Shown here piece after piece: positions 11,790 through 21,787 of a stretch of DNA of 64,000 nt. The notes below the pieces were generated by a model. The model was given only the letters and a program-made list of their open reading frames with translations. It was not told the origin of the DNA and searched no databases. The first letter of the stretch is position 1; each line of letters starts with the position of its first letter. The DNA is taken from assembly GCA_036172665.1 (NCBI GenBank), contig CM069873.1, forward strand, positions 44,300,001 through 44,364,000, read 5' to 3'. The position numbers and the translations under genes were made by a program. Origin of the DNA: Prosopocoilus inquinatus (Eukaryota; Arthropoda; Insecta; Coleoptera; Lucanidae).

Positions 11790-11917
11790 GACTCGGTCTT
11801 TTCATCTCTGAGTAACTTTAATCTTTGATTTATTCCTATAGTTACAATTGCAGAGGCAATTGTTTCTATAAGAATTAATCAACGGTTAAAGTTATTCAGA
11901 GATGAAAAAACCGGGCC
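11790..11917. mobile_element. 128-bp palindromic MITE sharing a TAA with its neighbour
   Basis: Arms are CTTTTCATCTCTGAGTAACT and inverse, with GTTACAATTGCAGAGGCAAT in the loop. TAA at 11787-11789 is also the right duplication of the preceding MITE; the second copy is 11918-11920. Confidence 0.85.
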
Positions 11918-12066
11918 TAAATGCTGTTATGAATTTGTCAATCTTGACACTGATATCAAAACAATAACAAAAGGTTTGATTTACACCTTACAAAATTACG
12001 AATTTTTGATATCGATGTCAAATCTCAGTGTACCAGTTTTCAAGGGCCGCAACTGTACAATAATCC

Positions 12067-12840
12067 AAAGTTCAAGTATTCTTTAACATATCAATTAAAT
12101 TTTTAATTGAAGGCCGTGGCTTGCATTACACAGTTGGTATAAATGAGTAAATAAAACAATTGTTTGAAATTACATTTAATCTGCAATTTATATACCGAGT
12201 GACTATCAATATCTGAGATTTACTTGTTGGATTGGCAACACTTTCGATGTTTATGTTACGTCCTCGGTGTTCCCAATCTACTAACTTTGCTTCAGTCATT
12301 TATAGACACATAGTAAAGTAAGTAAATAACAGTATAAATTAAAGAGCCCAAACCTGCATATTTTGTTTGTTAAGGCAGCTGGATAAACAGAACCATGCCT
12401 CACCAGAAAAGAAGGTTAAGTCCAATATCTGATTATTGTTCAAGTTATTCTGAAACCATTCATAGTACTGAACTCTGCTGTTGAAATCTCTATGATGAAG
12501 TTATTGCATGGCCATTATTTTAAAAGATTGCAGTTACAAATCCTTCTTAAATATAGTGTGGCTAGTTGCATATGATAAACCATGTCTCCTCAGCAATGCG
12601 GCCATATTGATAATCGTTTTACACAAGACAACTTTCTTTCTGCAGATAATTTAAATTTGACGCACACGTTGGCAAAATAATAACAACTTATTGTAGGGGT
12701 AAATTCAAAACATAGTCATTATCAGTCATTAAAAATCACATATTTTTTTGTTTTCATTTATTAATGTTCTATTTTAAGAGAAGAATCATATTTTTTATTA
12801 TAAGTACATAATTTACATGTACTTGCAAGGAAGCTTAGTA
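12067..12840 (+). other. PKC intron, short repeated word only
   Basis: Only GTTCCCAATCTACTAACTTTG (about 12269-12289) stands out, because it recurs near 40572. No gene or clear element is seen. Confidence 0.4.
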
Positions 12841-12848
12841 GAGGGAAT

Positions 12849-12924
12849 AGATCGATTCTGGAACTTCCTCCGACCTTGATCAATAAAATTCAAGGTCAAA
12901 GTCGGAGGAGGTTCCAGAATCGGC
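12849..12924. repeat. Imperfect hairpin beside the minisatellite
   Basis: GATTCTGGAACTTCCTCCGACCTTGA pairs with TCAAGGTCAAAGTCGGAGGAGG plus TTCCAGAATC around a 10-base loop. Confidence 0.75.
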
Positions 12925-12969
12925 CTATTCCTGACGTGACTCCACCATGAGCGTCAAGTTCAAAGTCAT

Positions 12970-13218
12970 CACCTTGAGGTGACCTTGAAGTGACCATGAT
13001 ATTACCTTGAGGTGACCTTGAAATGACCTCGAGGTGACCTTGAAGTTTCCTTATAATGACCTTAAAGTGACCTTGTAATGACCTTAGAGTGACCTTGAAG
13101 TAACTTTGAGGTGACCTCGAAGTGACCATCAGGGGACCTCGAAATGACCTTGAGGTATCCTTGAAATAACCTAGAGGTGACGTTGAAATGACCTTAAGGT
13201 GACCTCGTAACGGACCTT
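12970..13218. repeat. 11-bp minisatellite (TGACCTTGAAG), about 21 units
   Basis: Units of 11 bp (TGACCTTGAAG, TGACCTCGAGG, TGACCTTAAAG and similar) run almost without slippage. The 11-bp period is not a codon multiple, so the minus-strand 77-codon frame over it is a repeat artefact. Exact TGACCTTGA occurs at least five times; its inverse, TCAAGGTCA, is the extended half-site bound by monomeric nuclear receptors such as the FTZ-F1/ERR type. Confidence 0.95.
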
Positions 13219-13379
13219 GAAACGCGGTAACTCAAATGTGATGGTTATTGAATATGTAAAGGAGGTGTTTAATTTGATACCCGCAGACAACGGTTGACCC
13301 TCAGATTGAGTTTACTAATCTATTGAACGTAATGAACGCGATATTTTCGTGAAAGTAGTGTGTATTAGAATTATAAAAC

Positions 13380-14054
13380 ATGTTTGATTGCAGTCAGTGT
13401 GGCAAACAATTTACGCGAATCGATAATATGAATCGTGATTTGCATACATCATGACAGGGAAAACGTTTGAAATTAGATGAAATTGTCCGACCGTTCAAAG
13501 TTGTTGACCAGGGGCCTTATTCTCAAGTCACTCGACTAAAGTCGTATGCGAAAATGACGTCAAAATGACGCAATTCTCGAACGATCTGTAAAGTTTTATA
13601 GGAAAATCTACACCATTTTGACGTCATTCTCGCATACGACTTTAGTCGAGTAATTTGAGAATAGGGCCCCTGGTGAACGTTATGAAATGTGATGTGTGTG
13701 AAATATACTTCAGCAGAAAGTGTTTCTCAGCACATTTGCGTAGTAATTCACATAAAAGTAATGCTTTTATGGTAGCCGATAACGGTGTGAAGAAGATAGC
13801 TGGTGCATTGGGAGACAAAATCGTAACATACCGTATAACAGAACCTTATAATTATGTTGATGTCGAGGACTTTATGTATAATATTCAAGAAAAAGTATTA
13901 ACTTTGGTTTAAAGAGTATTAGACATCCATAAAGAATTAAAGTGGAATGTGGAAATTTTTGGAGTCTATTTCTTAGATTCTAAAGAAAGTTCTCAGATAA
14001 AATCTTTTAACATCAAGAATAAAATAACTTGTTTTGGAACTGATATATACAATA
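13380..14054 (+). pseudogene. Polinton/adintovirus-like family B DNA polymerase relic, N-terminal part
   Basis: From the ATG at 13380 the frame gives a C2H2 finger (MFDCSQCGKQF..) with an early stop. After the MITE at 13508-13671, a second finger follows (MKCDVCEIYFSRKCFSAHLR) and then GDKIVTYRITEPYNYVDVEDF, which I recognise from the N-terminal region of protein-primed type DNA polymerases of Polinton-like elements in animals. It continues, with a stop at 13910, to about 14054 and is cut by a 4.4-kb composite insertion. The continuation is at 18461. Recognition is from memory of the family; I place it with moderate confidence. Confidence 0.55.
13508..13671. mobile_element. Palindromic MITE inside the polymerase relic
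   Basis: GGGGCCTTATTCTCAAGTCA and its inverse end the element. Arms include CTCGACTAAAGTCGTATGCG and AATGACGTCA. A diverged relative is at 16005-16172. Confidence 0.85.
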
Positions 14055-14133
14055 TACAGGGTGTAACAAAAATACAGGCCACTACTTCACGAACGTATTC
14101 TACAGATAAAAAGAAAGAAAAAAGTTAAACATG

Positions 14134-15930
14134 TATACAGGGAGATTCAGGCAACCCTTTCATTAAAAGTTTAGACTTCTCCTTTGAATTTCTGTTTCAT
14201 ATTTTGCAGTTATAAGTTAACAATATGGCTCTATCAAAATATAATATTTTCAAATTTCGGACACTTCTGCTTATACCGGAAGTTGGTGTCAACTTTCTTA
14301 TTTTAAATGGAATACCCCAATTTTTAATGCATTTTTGAAATCTTCATGAAATTATAAAAATATTTTGTGCAACATGTGATAGAAAAATTAATCGTTTCCG
14401 AGGTTTTTTAATTTTTTAAAAATAACTCTGTCTTACAGAACCTTGGTTATGATACTGCCATCCTTGTGCAACAAAAACCAAGATGCCCATTTTTGCCCTG
14501 TAGTAGGCTACAGTAACATTCTTTCAGATCATGTCCAGTTTTGCACTTAATTGCCTGTAAGCAATGAGGTTGAACAGTAACTTCTATTCGAACTAATTTC
14601 AACTGTCGAAAAGTCATGTTTTTTTTAAATGGAACGCCTAGTATTTTTTTATACCATGTGACTCAGAATTAAATGTTCTTTCGTCCTGTATTAGCATTCC
14701 CTATACCTATCTTTTATAGTTCACTCGTTATCGATGATTTCTTTTTAACACGTAATTTTTTTTCCATTTTTCGGTATTATTTTTAAATAGTGGGCTATGA
14801 AAACTAGAGAAATTATAATTTTTGAAATCAACCGTCTAGTAAGAATTATTTAATCGCTACGAAGAACCAAAAAATGCATAATCAAACACTGACATATTAA
14901 ATGTATTTGATGATAAAAAACCGACAATTCAAGAAGTTAATAAAAAAAGTTGTTATATCGAGGAAACAGTTATTACTTAAATACAGTACAAAGTTATTAC
15001 TAATAAATAATAGCCGAGGACCACTTAGAGCCAATATTATAACCAACAATTTGTGTATTATTTTTAATATTTTTGATGTATTTATTAGTTTTTATAAAAT
15101 TTTGTATTGTAAGTAAATTTCTCCCGGTAAATGTGTAAATAGTCATACCAAGAATTCTAATACATGCGGCATATGTAAACAAAAAGTTCAGATGATAGAT
15201 GTGTATTTAAATATTATTTGTCGGTTTTTAAAATGAAATTGAAATTGCAGTCAGAAATTATTTTAAAAAAGTCTGTTAAATTTTCATAGCACACTATTCA
15301 GGAATAATACTGAAAAGTGAAAAAATTGAAAGAGAGAGAAAATCATGAATAGTAAGAGATGGGTATAGGGAATGTTAAGTCAGTTCGAAAGAACATTTAA
15401 TTCTGATTCTTATGGTATAAAAAAAGACTGGGTGTTCTATTTAAAAAACATGACTTTTCGACAGTTGAAGTCAGTTCGAATAGAAGTTACTTTTCAACCA
15501 GCCCGTAAACGATTTTGTGTAAAATTAAGTATTACCTGAAAGCTTATGAGCATAGCCTACTACAGGCCAAAAATTGAAATTATGGCTTGTGTTACACAGA
15601 GATGGCAGCATCATAAACAAGGTACTGCAACTTTGAATTAAAAAAAATGGAAATATCTCTAAAACGGCTAATTTTTCTTGCATCATATGTTGCACTGAAT
15701 ACTTTTAGAATTTCATGAAGATTTCAATAATGCAATAAAAAATGGAGCATTCTATTTAAAATAAGAAAGTTGATAGCAACTTCCGGTACAAGCGGAAGTG
15801 TCCGAAAGTTGGAAATATTATATTTTAATAGATCATTATCGCTAACTTATAACCGCAAGATATGAAATAGAAATTCAAAGAGGAAGTCTGTAAACTTTTA
15901 ATGAATGAGTTGCCTGAATCTCCCTGTATA
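14134..15930. mobile_element. Foldback element with long TIRs (copy 1)
   Basis: TATACAGGGAGATTCAGGCAAC at the left is inverted at the right (TTGCCTGAATCTCCCTGTATA). Similarity of the arms extends several hundred bases, through CTTCCGGT..AAGCGGAAGTG, TTTAAATGGAA and CCTACTACAGGC. No transposase is visible in the centre. The weak open frames at 14901-15182 are AT-rich chance frames. Confidence 0.8.
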
Positions 15931-16004
15931 GGTGTTCACGGGAAGCTGCAACTACTAACTCTCTTGTTTGAATTTATACGAAGTAACTTATATTGGACAA
16001 ATTT

Positions 16005-16172
16005 CAGGACCTGGGACCGTTTTCTCGAATCAAGCGACAAGAGTCGTATGCGAAAATGACGTCAAAATGACGTCAAAATGATGCAATTCTCGAACGATTT
16101 GTATAGTTTTGTATAAGAGTCATTTTCGCATGCGACTCTTGTCGCTCGACTTGAGAATAGGACCCCTGTCCT
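16005..16172. mobile_element. Palindromic MITE related to 13508-13671
   Basis: CAAGCGACAAGAGTCGTATGCG pairs with CGCATGCGACTCTTGTCGCT, and AAAATGACGTCA is repeated inside. 15931-16004 and 16173-16426 show nothing else. Confidence 0.8.
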
Positions 16173-16426
16173 GCCCAATTTTATAGCAATATCGGAAAAA
16201 CAAATGACTGTCAGTTTTTCGAGATTTTCAATTGTTTTTGTTTTTTTTTTTTTTATAAAACATTTTTATCATCTCATCGCGTTCAGAAAGTCATATTAAT
16301 TATGTCTTTAAAATATTTTCTTCGAAAGCCTAGTATTTTTTATTATTTGGCACATAAATCTGGATGATCAAGGAAAATGCCTACAACAGCTAACTTTTTT
16401 ATTTTAAATTTTACGAAATAACTTTA

Positions 16427-16825
16427 AACAGATAAAATAGCGACATCTTACTATCGCTTTTTGACCTGACATTGCAGTAGGATAGACAAATTGAAGCGGG
16501 ATTTGCTCCTAATGAGTCCCCCATGCAAGGCGGCCATGCTTGCTGTCAAAGCATAATGAAAGTTTTTAGAAAAATTTTGTGCAAATCGTTTTTGATTGCA
16601 GTGAAAACCTCGACCAGCCTCTGGACAGCTGTTTCAGCCCTGCTTGGGGCTTCTTCAGCAGAGACGTAGCTCGACATTCCCACTGCAGACCAAAAACGAC
16701 TTGCCCAATTTATTCGCAATTGCGATGAAGAGTGATGAACAGATAAAATAGCGAAAGCATAATGAAAGTTTTTAGAAAAATTTTGTGCAAACTTTCATTA
16801 TGCTTTGACAGCAAGCATGGCCGCC
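16427..16825. repeat. 312-bp family: one unit plus rearranged, partly inverted end
   Basis: AACAGATAAAATAGCGACAT through AATTGCGATG is one unit. It is followed by a jump from TAGCG to AAAGCATAATGAAAG, and then the inverse ACTTTCATTATGCTTTGACA to GGCCGCC. It abuts copy 2 of the foldback element. Confidence 0.9.
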
Positions 16826-18460
16826 GAGAAAATCATGAATACAAAGAGATGGGTATAAAGAATGCTAATACAGTTCGAACGAACATTTAATTCTGATTCT
16901 TATACTATGAAAATATACTAGGTGTAAAAAACATGACTTTTCGACAGTTTAAATCAGTTGGGATAGAAGTTACTTTTCAACCAGCCCGTAAACAATTTTG
17001 TGTAAAATTAGGTATGACCTGAAAGCTTATGAGTTTAGCCTACTACAGGTCAAAAATTGAAATTATGGCTTTTGTTACACAAAGATGGCAGCATCATAAA
17101 CAAGGTACTGGTACCTGTCATAGATAACAGAAATATATATTAGTATATAGATCGGAATGTCTTTGAAAAATAAATGAGCACAGCGTTGGAGCACCGCCTT
17201 GCTGCGACTGGAGTCAGAATCAACGGAATAAATAACTACTTGATCACTATTTATTTTCCAATTTTATATTTTTAAATTTTTACATTGTAAAAGTATTTAA
17301 AGTGTGTATATTTTCACAAAAAAACATGGCTAAACAAGCGCAACGAACAAATAGAAAAACGTTATTCCTAAAAAAAATTTATTAAAAAAATAGTTACATA
17401 AGGCACTTACAGATATGATTGACACTGACATTTGCAATTATTCCAGAAAAGTATTAAAAATTGCATTTTTAGAAAGAATAATCGTCCATTTGCTTAAAAT
17501 GCTATTTCTGGTAGTTAGCTTTAACGTTTAGTGATCTTTCTGTCAGTCAAGAATTCTGAATTAATGTAATTGTAGATCTTCTAGTTTTCGTGTCACAATT
17601 ATCAGAATGTAGGTGTGTCGCAAATTCGATAAGCTTTCCACAATACTACGCCTTTGTTCAGCCAAAAATTGCATAAAAACTGTAAAAATGTTCATATTTT
17701 ATAAATCATTTGAATTGAGAAAATGACACACTTACAACTTGCTTCTTGTTTACTTGGAAATTATCTTTTGATAGGCAATGTGAAACATAACAGCAAAACC
17801 AAACAATGACTAACATTTGGGACGAACTCCAATAACCATAAATGTGAGAAACCGAAATTTTAAAGACATTTCTCAAATAAAATTTTTTAATGATAACATT
17901 TTCACCGATTCTGACATTTTCAAAACAAGCGTCGTTTGACAACGAACTACAGAAAATGATCTCAACGCCTCTTGCGACTGGAGTAAAAACTAAATTTATA
18001 AACCGGAAGTGTACATTGAAGATCGCACCCCGGTCATTTAATCCGTTAATTTTGACTCCAGTCGCAGGAAAGTGCTCCAACGCTTTGCTGATTTACTTTT
18101 CAAAGACATTCCGATCTATATACTAATTATATTTCTCTTATCTATGCAAGGTACTGCAACTTTGAACTTTTTTAAAAATGGAAATACCTCTGAAACGGCT
18201 AATTTTTCTTGTATCACTTGTTACACAAAACATTTTTAGAATTTCATGAAGATTTCAAAAATTCAATAAAAAATAGGATATTCCATTTAAAATAAGAAAG
18301 TTGACAGCAACTTCCGGTTCAAGCGGAAGTGCCCGAAGTTGAAAATATTATATTTTAATAGATCATTATCGCTAACTTATAACCGCAAAATATGAAATAG
18401 AAATTCAAAGAGGAAGTCCGTAAACTTTTAATGAATGAGTTGCCTGAATCTCCCTGTATA
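16826..18460. mobile_element. Foldback element copy 2, right part, split by a TIR element
   Basis: 16826-17110 repeats 15338-15630, and 18147-18460 repeats 15615-15930, including the terminal CTCCCTGTATA. Its left half is missing, apparently lost with the 312-family insertion. The polymerase relic resumes directly at 18461. Confidence 0.8.
17111..18146. mobile_element. Mutator-like non-autonomous element, 10-bp TSD
   Basis: CAAGGTACTG at 17101-17110 is exactly repeated at 18147-18156. The TIRs are about 95 bp: TAGATCGGAATGTCTTTGAA at the left and its inverse at the right, then GCGTTGGAGCAC and CTGCGACTGGAGTCA. Long TIRs with a 9-10-bp duplication point to the Mutator superfamily. The minus-strand 124-codon frame at 17706-18080 overlaps the TIR and has no recognisable domain. 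Confidence 0.85.
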
Positions 18461-19303
18461 GATGTCAACATTAATAAATACAATCCACTGAAAGCATCCA
18501 GCTTCATGCCATTACCGTCCTCAATAAGTGCGAAGAAAGCTGTCATAAATGTTAGAAATAATGACAAAGCTTGCTTTGCCTGGGCGATAACGTCAGCTAG
18601 GTGTCAACCGTCAGGTCTTCCTCAAAGGATGACTTCGTATTCCCATTTTAACACAGTAGCGGATTTCACAGACCTAGAATTTCCACTGAAAGTTTGTGAC
18701 GTGAAGAAATTTGAAAGCAAGAACAATATTTCTATAAATGTCTACGGACTCGGTTCCCATTATAACGGTAAGGTTACAAAAATTTTGTTGCAATGTCAGG
18801 TCAAAAAGCGATCGTAGGATGTCGCTGTTTTATCTGGTAAGGTTACGTTTGATGAAGTTGTAGAACCGTTACATTTTACTAAAAATAGAAAAAGTATTCA
18901 TACAAATTTATTATTAATTGTTGACAACACGGAAATACTCACTATTGTTGGATTAAAAATTTATCACGTTTAGTGTCAAAACAGACTTCACATCACGGTA
19001 ACGAAAAATATATTTGTGAAGGATGTTTAGTGTATTTTCCATGTATTGAAAAATTGCAACGGCATGAAACAGAAGACTGTAAAGTTAAGAAAACAGTTTT
19101 GCCGTCGACAGAGTTAAAAATAAGTAAGTATGGTGAATCTTTGCCAGAAAATATATTACAATTTGAAAATTTTGAAAAACAGTTAAAACTTCCTTTTGTT
19201 ATACAGGGTGGGTCAATAGTGCGTATTTGGTGGATAGCGCCTATATTAATGCAGATTTTGAAAATCCGTTTCCACTATTACTTACCTGTGGTATAGATGC
19301 ATA
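18461..19303 (+). pseudogene. Polinton-like DNA polymerase relic, middle part
   Basis: The frame resumes with DVNINKYNPLKASSFMPLP and KKAVINVRNNDKACFAWAI, then NNISINVYGL, sequence that in this polymerase family precedes the exonuclease domain. A 59-bp insertion at 18778-18836 and small shifts follow, then a zinc-finger segment (YICEGCLVYFPCIEKLQRHE) and PFVI. A DFE triplet near 19251, in another frame, may be the exonuclease I motif. The polymerase palm is not present. Earlier coding is at 13380-14054. Confidence 0.55.
18778..18836. mobile_element. 59-bp relic of the 312-bp family with a 10-bp TSD
   Basis: GTAAGGTTAC occurs at 18768-18777 and 18837-18846. Between them lie AAAAATTTTGTTGC and AATGTCAGGTCAAAAAGCG to GTTTTATCTG, the two ends of the 312-bp unit joined with the middle missing. 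The polymerase reading continues on both sides. Confidence 0.9.
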
Positions 19304-19336
19304 ATTTTAAATTAGTTACAATTACACAGGGTGCTC

Positions 19337-19832
19337 GAGGTTTTCACCACAATCAAAAACGTTTTGTAACAAAATGTTTAAAACTTTCATTATGCTTTGA
19401 CAACAAGCATTGCCGCCTTGCATGGGGGACTTATTAGGTAGCAAATCCCGCTTCAATTTGTCTATCCTACTGCAATGTCATGTCAAAAAGCGATCATAGG
19501 ATGTCGCTGTTTTATCTGTTCAGCACTATTACATCGCATTTGCGAATAAATTGGACAAGTCGTTTTTAGTTTGCAGTGGGAATTTCGAGCTACGTTTCTG
19601 CTGACGAAGCCCCAAACAGGGCTGAAACAGCTGCACAGAGGCTGCTCAAGGTTTTCACTGCAATCAAGAACGATTTGCAACAAAATTTTTAAAACTTTCA
19701 TTATGCTTTGCCAGCAAGCATGGCCGCCTTGCATAGGGGACTTATCAGGTAGCAAATCCGCTTCGATTTGTCTATCCTACTGCAATGTAAGGTCAAAAAG
19801 CGATCGTAGGATATCGCTGCTTTATCTGTTTT
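19337..19832. repeat. 312-bp family, about 1.6 units in inverse orientation
   Basis: AACTTTCATTATGCTTTG at 19381 and 19693 again gives a 312-bp period. Ends are CTCGAGGTTTTCACC at the left and GCTTTATCTGTT at the right. Diverged from the 5042 array. Confidence 0.9.
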
Positions 19833-19845
19833 ACTAAGGTTTTAA

Positions 19846-20196
19846 ATCGACACACTTCGTGTTGAGGTAGCGACATTAGTGATTTTTTCTGTCTATCCTT
19901 GCCGCACAATAATCTCGTCTAGGGATAAAAAAAAACACAATCGAAAGCTTGTTAATCAAAGTGACGTTTCACAAATGGCATTTAATATGATTGCGGAGAA
20001 TAACATGACCTAATACATTTTTGACTAGACAGTCAGTCGTAAACTACTACCATCGTAGTAAACAGAATTCCCTAAAAGTGTTGTTTGCCTTATTGCTCTT
20101 GCGACGTATGGATTTGTTAGCTTTGTTACACAATAATCTCGGATTGGGAATGTGATGGCGTTACCTGAACACGTAAGTGTGTTGATTTAGTGACCT
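19846..20196. mobile_element. 350-bp MITE, copy 1
   Basis: TCGACACACTTCGTGTTGAGGTAGCG at the left pairs with GTTACCTGAACACGTAAGTGTGTTGA at the right. A second copy, about 85 percent alike by eye, is at 40192-40540. Confidence 0.8.
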
Positions 20197-20350
20197 TATG
20201 TTTTACAGTTATAGTTAATAAATATTTATTATAAAACAGCGTTTTGGAATCCATGAATAATTTTAGAACTAAATCCTAAATAACTTACAAGCGCTTTATT
20301 ACCTTTTTTTTCTCAACACATTAATTAAATATACAGTGACCGGCAGAAAA

Positions 20351-20540
20351 TCGGGAAAAAAAAAATTATGTGACCACCCAAAACTAACTGTCAGAAAACC
20401 TTACAAACAAGAGCTAACCAAACAACACGGAAATGCGGAAATACGGACAATTTATTTCCGCATTTCCGTGTTGTTTGGTTGGCTCTTGTTTGTAAGGTTT
20501 TCTGACAATTAATTTTGGGTGTTCACATAATTTTTTTTTT
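20351..20540. repeat. Near-perfect 190-bp palindrome
   Basis: The left arm (TTATGTGACCACCCAAAACT to CACGGAAATGCGGAAATA) is inverted after a 9-base loop. The arms are about 85 bp with very few mismatches. Confidence 0.9.
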
Positions 20541-20640
20541 CGATTTATGCATAACATATATAGTTCATTTTTAGTTATCAAATAACAGGGAATTATATAC
20601 TTATTTATTTGTTAGAATAAGAAGTTTCTTCGGGTCTTTG

Positions 20641-20748
20641 AACAATTTATTTCCGCATTTCCGTGTTGTTTGGTTAGCTCTTGTTTGTAAGGTTTTCTGA
20701 CAGTTAGTTTTGGGTGGTCACATAATTTTTTTTTTCCCGATTTATACA
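20641..20748. repeat. Third arm of the palindrome, same sense as the right arm
   Basis: AACAATTTATTTCCGCATTTCCG to GGTGGTCACATAATTTTTTTT repeats the right arm of 20351-20540 about 175 bp further on. 20749-20988 holds no gene; 20811-20905 resembles the inverse of 32999-33080. Confidence 0.85.
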
Positions 20749-20988
20749 TTAACATATATAGTTTATTTAAAATTTTTACATATTAATTTATATTTACTTA
20801 CATTTAGACATATATATCTTTTAGGATGATTAGATTGTTGTTAGCTTTAATATTTTTATGATTTTATCAGTGTGATTAGGTGGTTTTAAATCTTTCTTAG
20901 TGCTTTTAAGTTGGTAGCGTACTGAAGAAGCTTAGCTGCCGAAATACGTATCTACGGATATAAAAATTATTGTGGGCGGAGGTTAATT

Positions 20989-21740
20989 TCAATTAATTCT
21001 ATATTTCTTCATTAAATTTTGGAACTGCATTGTAAAATTCTTTCCGTTATCTGTTTGTATATTTTTCGGTACAGAATTTCTACCTTCAGATAAAATCGAT
21101 TGAAAAGCTTTGGTTACTTCTTTACCTGTCTTATTTTTTAATGATATTCCCCAAGCATATTTAGAAAATGCGTTTATCACTGTCAGAATGTATTTGTATT
21201 GTGGCGCGCCACCCGGCTTAGCTGAAGGCGTCAAGAAGTCGGTTCGTTATGCGTCATTGGCTGCCACGCCACCGGGGTCTACATCGAACAGCCTAGACTT
21301 TTCCGGCGATGGAACAAACTCGAATCTTCCAGCGTAGAGCATTCCAAACGGCAGCAAATGATATAAAATCGCCCGGAGTTGATTCACCAGTCAGTCGAAT
21401 TCGAACAGCGATCGTCGAAGTTAGATTTTAGTGTGAAAATAAATTGTTACAAATAAATTAGTTTTTAAGCTTTATTAAATTACGGTTAAGTTTTTATCGA
21501 GTGTTTTATTCGTTTAAATAAATAAATTAAAACCCTAGAAACGTAACAGTATCATTTGTTTATCTTGGAATAAGGCAGCATTTCAATTAAGTCTGCTTTT
21601 AAGAGATCTCCGAGTCCTTTTATTATTACTCGACGACAGTGAATGTTTTTCCTTGCTGGTTTGTGCAATTCATTAACATCACGTTCACATTAGAAGATAG
21701 GTCAGACATTTTCAGTCAGATATCGTTTTCTTATAATGAA
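20989..21740 (-). pseudogene. Polinton/Maverick-type integrase relic, split by a solo LTR
   Basis: The minus strand from 21740 to 21549 reads ELHKPARKNI.. and GDLLKADLIEMLPYSKINK, then a TGA. After the LTR, 21195-20989 reads YKYILTVINAFSKYAWG, LKNKTGKEVTKAFQSIL and NIQTDNGKNF. These are the catalytic blocks (Asp of ADLIEM, Asp of TDNGK) of the retroviral-like integrase carried by Polintons. The LTR with its GTAT duplication interrupts codons just before YKYI. The fragment ends KKYRIN without the catalytic Glu region. Together with the nearby polymerase relic it supports an old Polinton insertion, though on the opposite strand. Confidence 0.7.
21200..21548 (+). repeat. Solo LTR of gypsy element B family, GTAT target duplication
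   Basis: Begins TGTGGCGCGCCACC and ends GAAACGTAACA, matching the LTRs of 26241-31908 in the opposite orientation. GTAT flanks it at 21196-21199 and 21549-21552. TATATAAAATC-like promoter sequence and an AATAAA-type signal lie inside, as expected for an LTR. Confidence 0.92.
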
Positions 21741-21787
21741 TTCAATAAATAACGTAGTTGCTCAAAGTAAAGCTGTGCAAAAAAATT

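Larger units (their letters stand above)
10622..12066. mobile_element. Older TIR element containing later insertions
   Basis: CAGTACAGTTGCGGCCTTTG near 10622 is inverted at 12030-12066 (CAAGGGCCGCAACTGTAC), with AAAACTGGTACACT inside both. The interval holds one hAT-type element and two MITEs. I see no transposase left. Confidence 0.55.

Noticed and set aside
12896..13129. 77-codon frame rich in SPQ/KVT repeats
   Set aside because: It is a by-product of the 11-bp minisatellite; three units make 33 bp, so the frame stays open by periodicity.
17706..18080. 124-codon minus-strand frame
   Set aside because: It overlaps the TIR of the Mutator-like element and has no domain; it is read from inverted-repeat DNA.
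20915..20965. Possible hammerhead-like core (CTGAAGA..CGAAA)
   Set aside because: The conserved CTGATGA is not present and the flanking stems do not pair convincingly.
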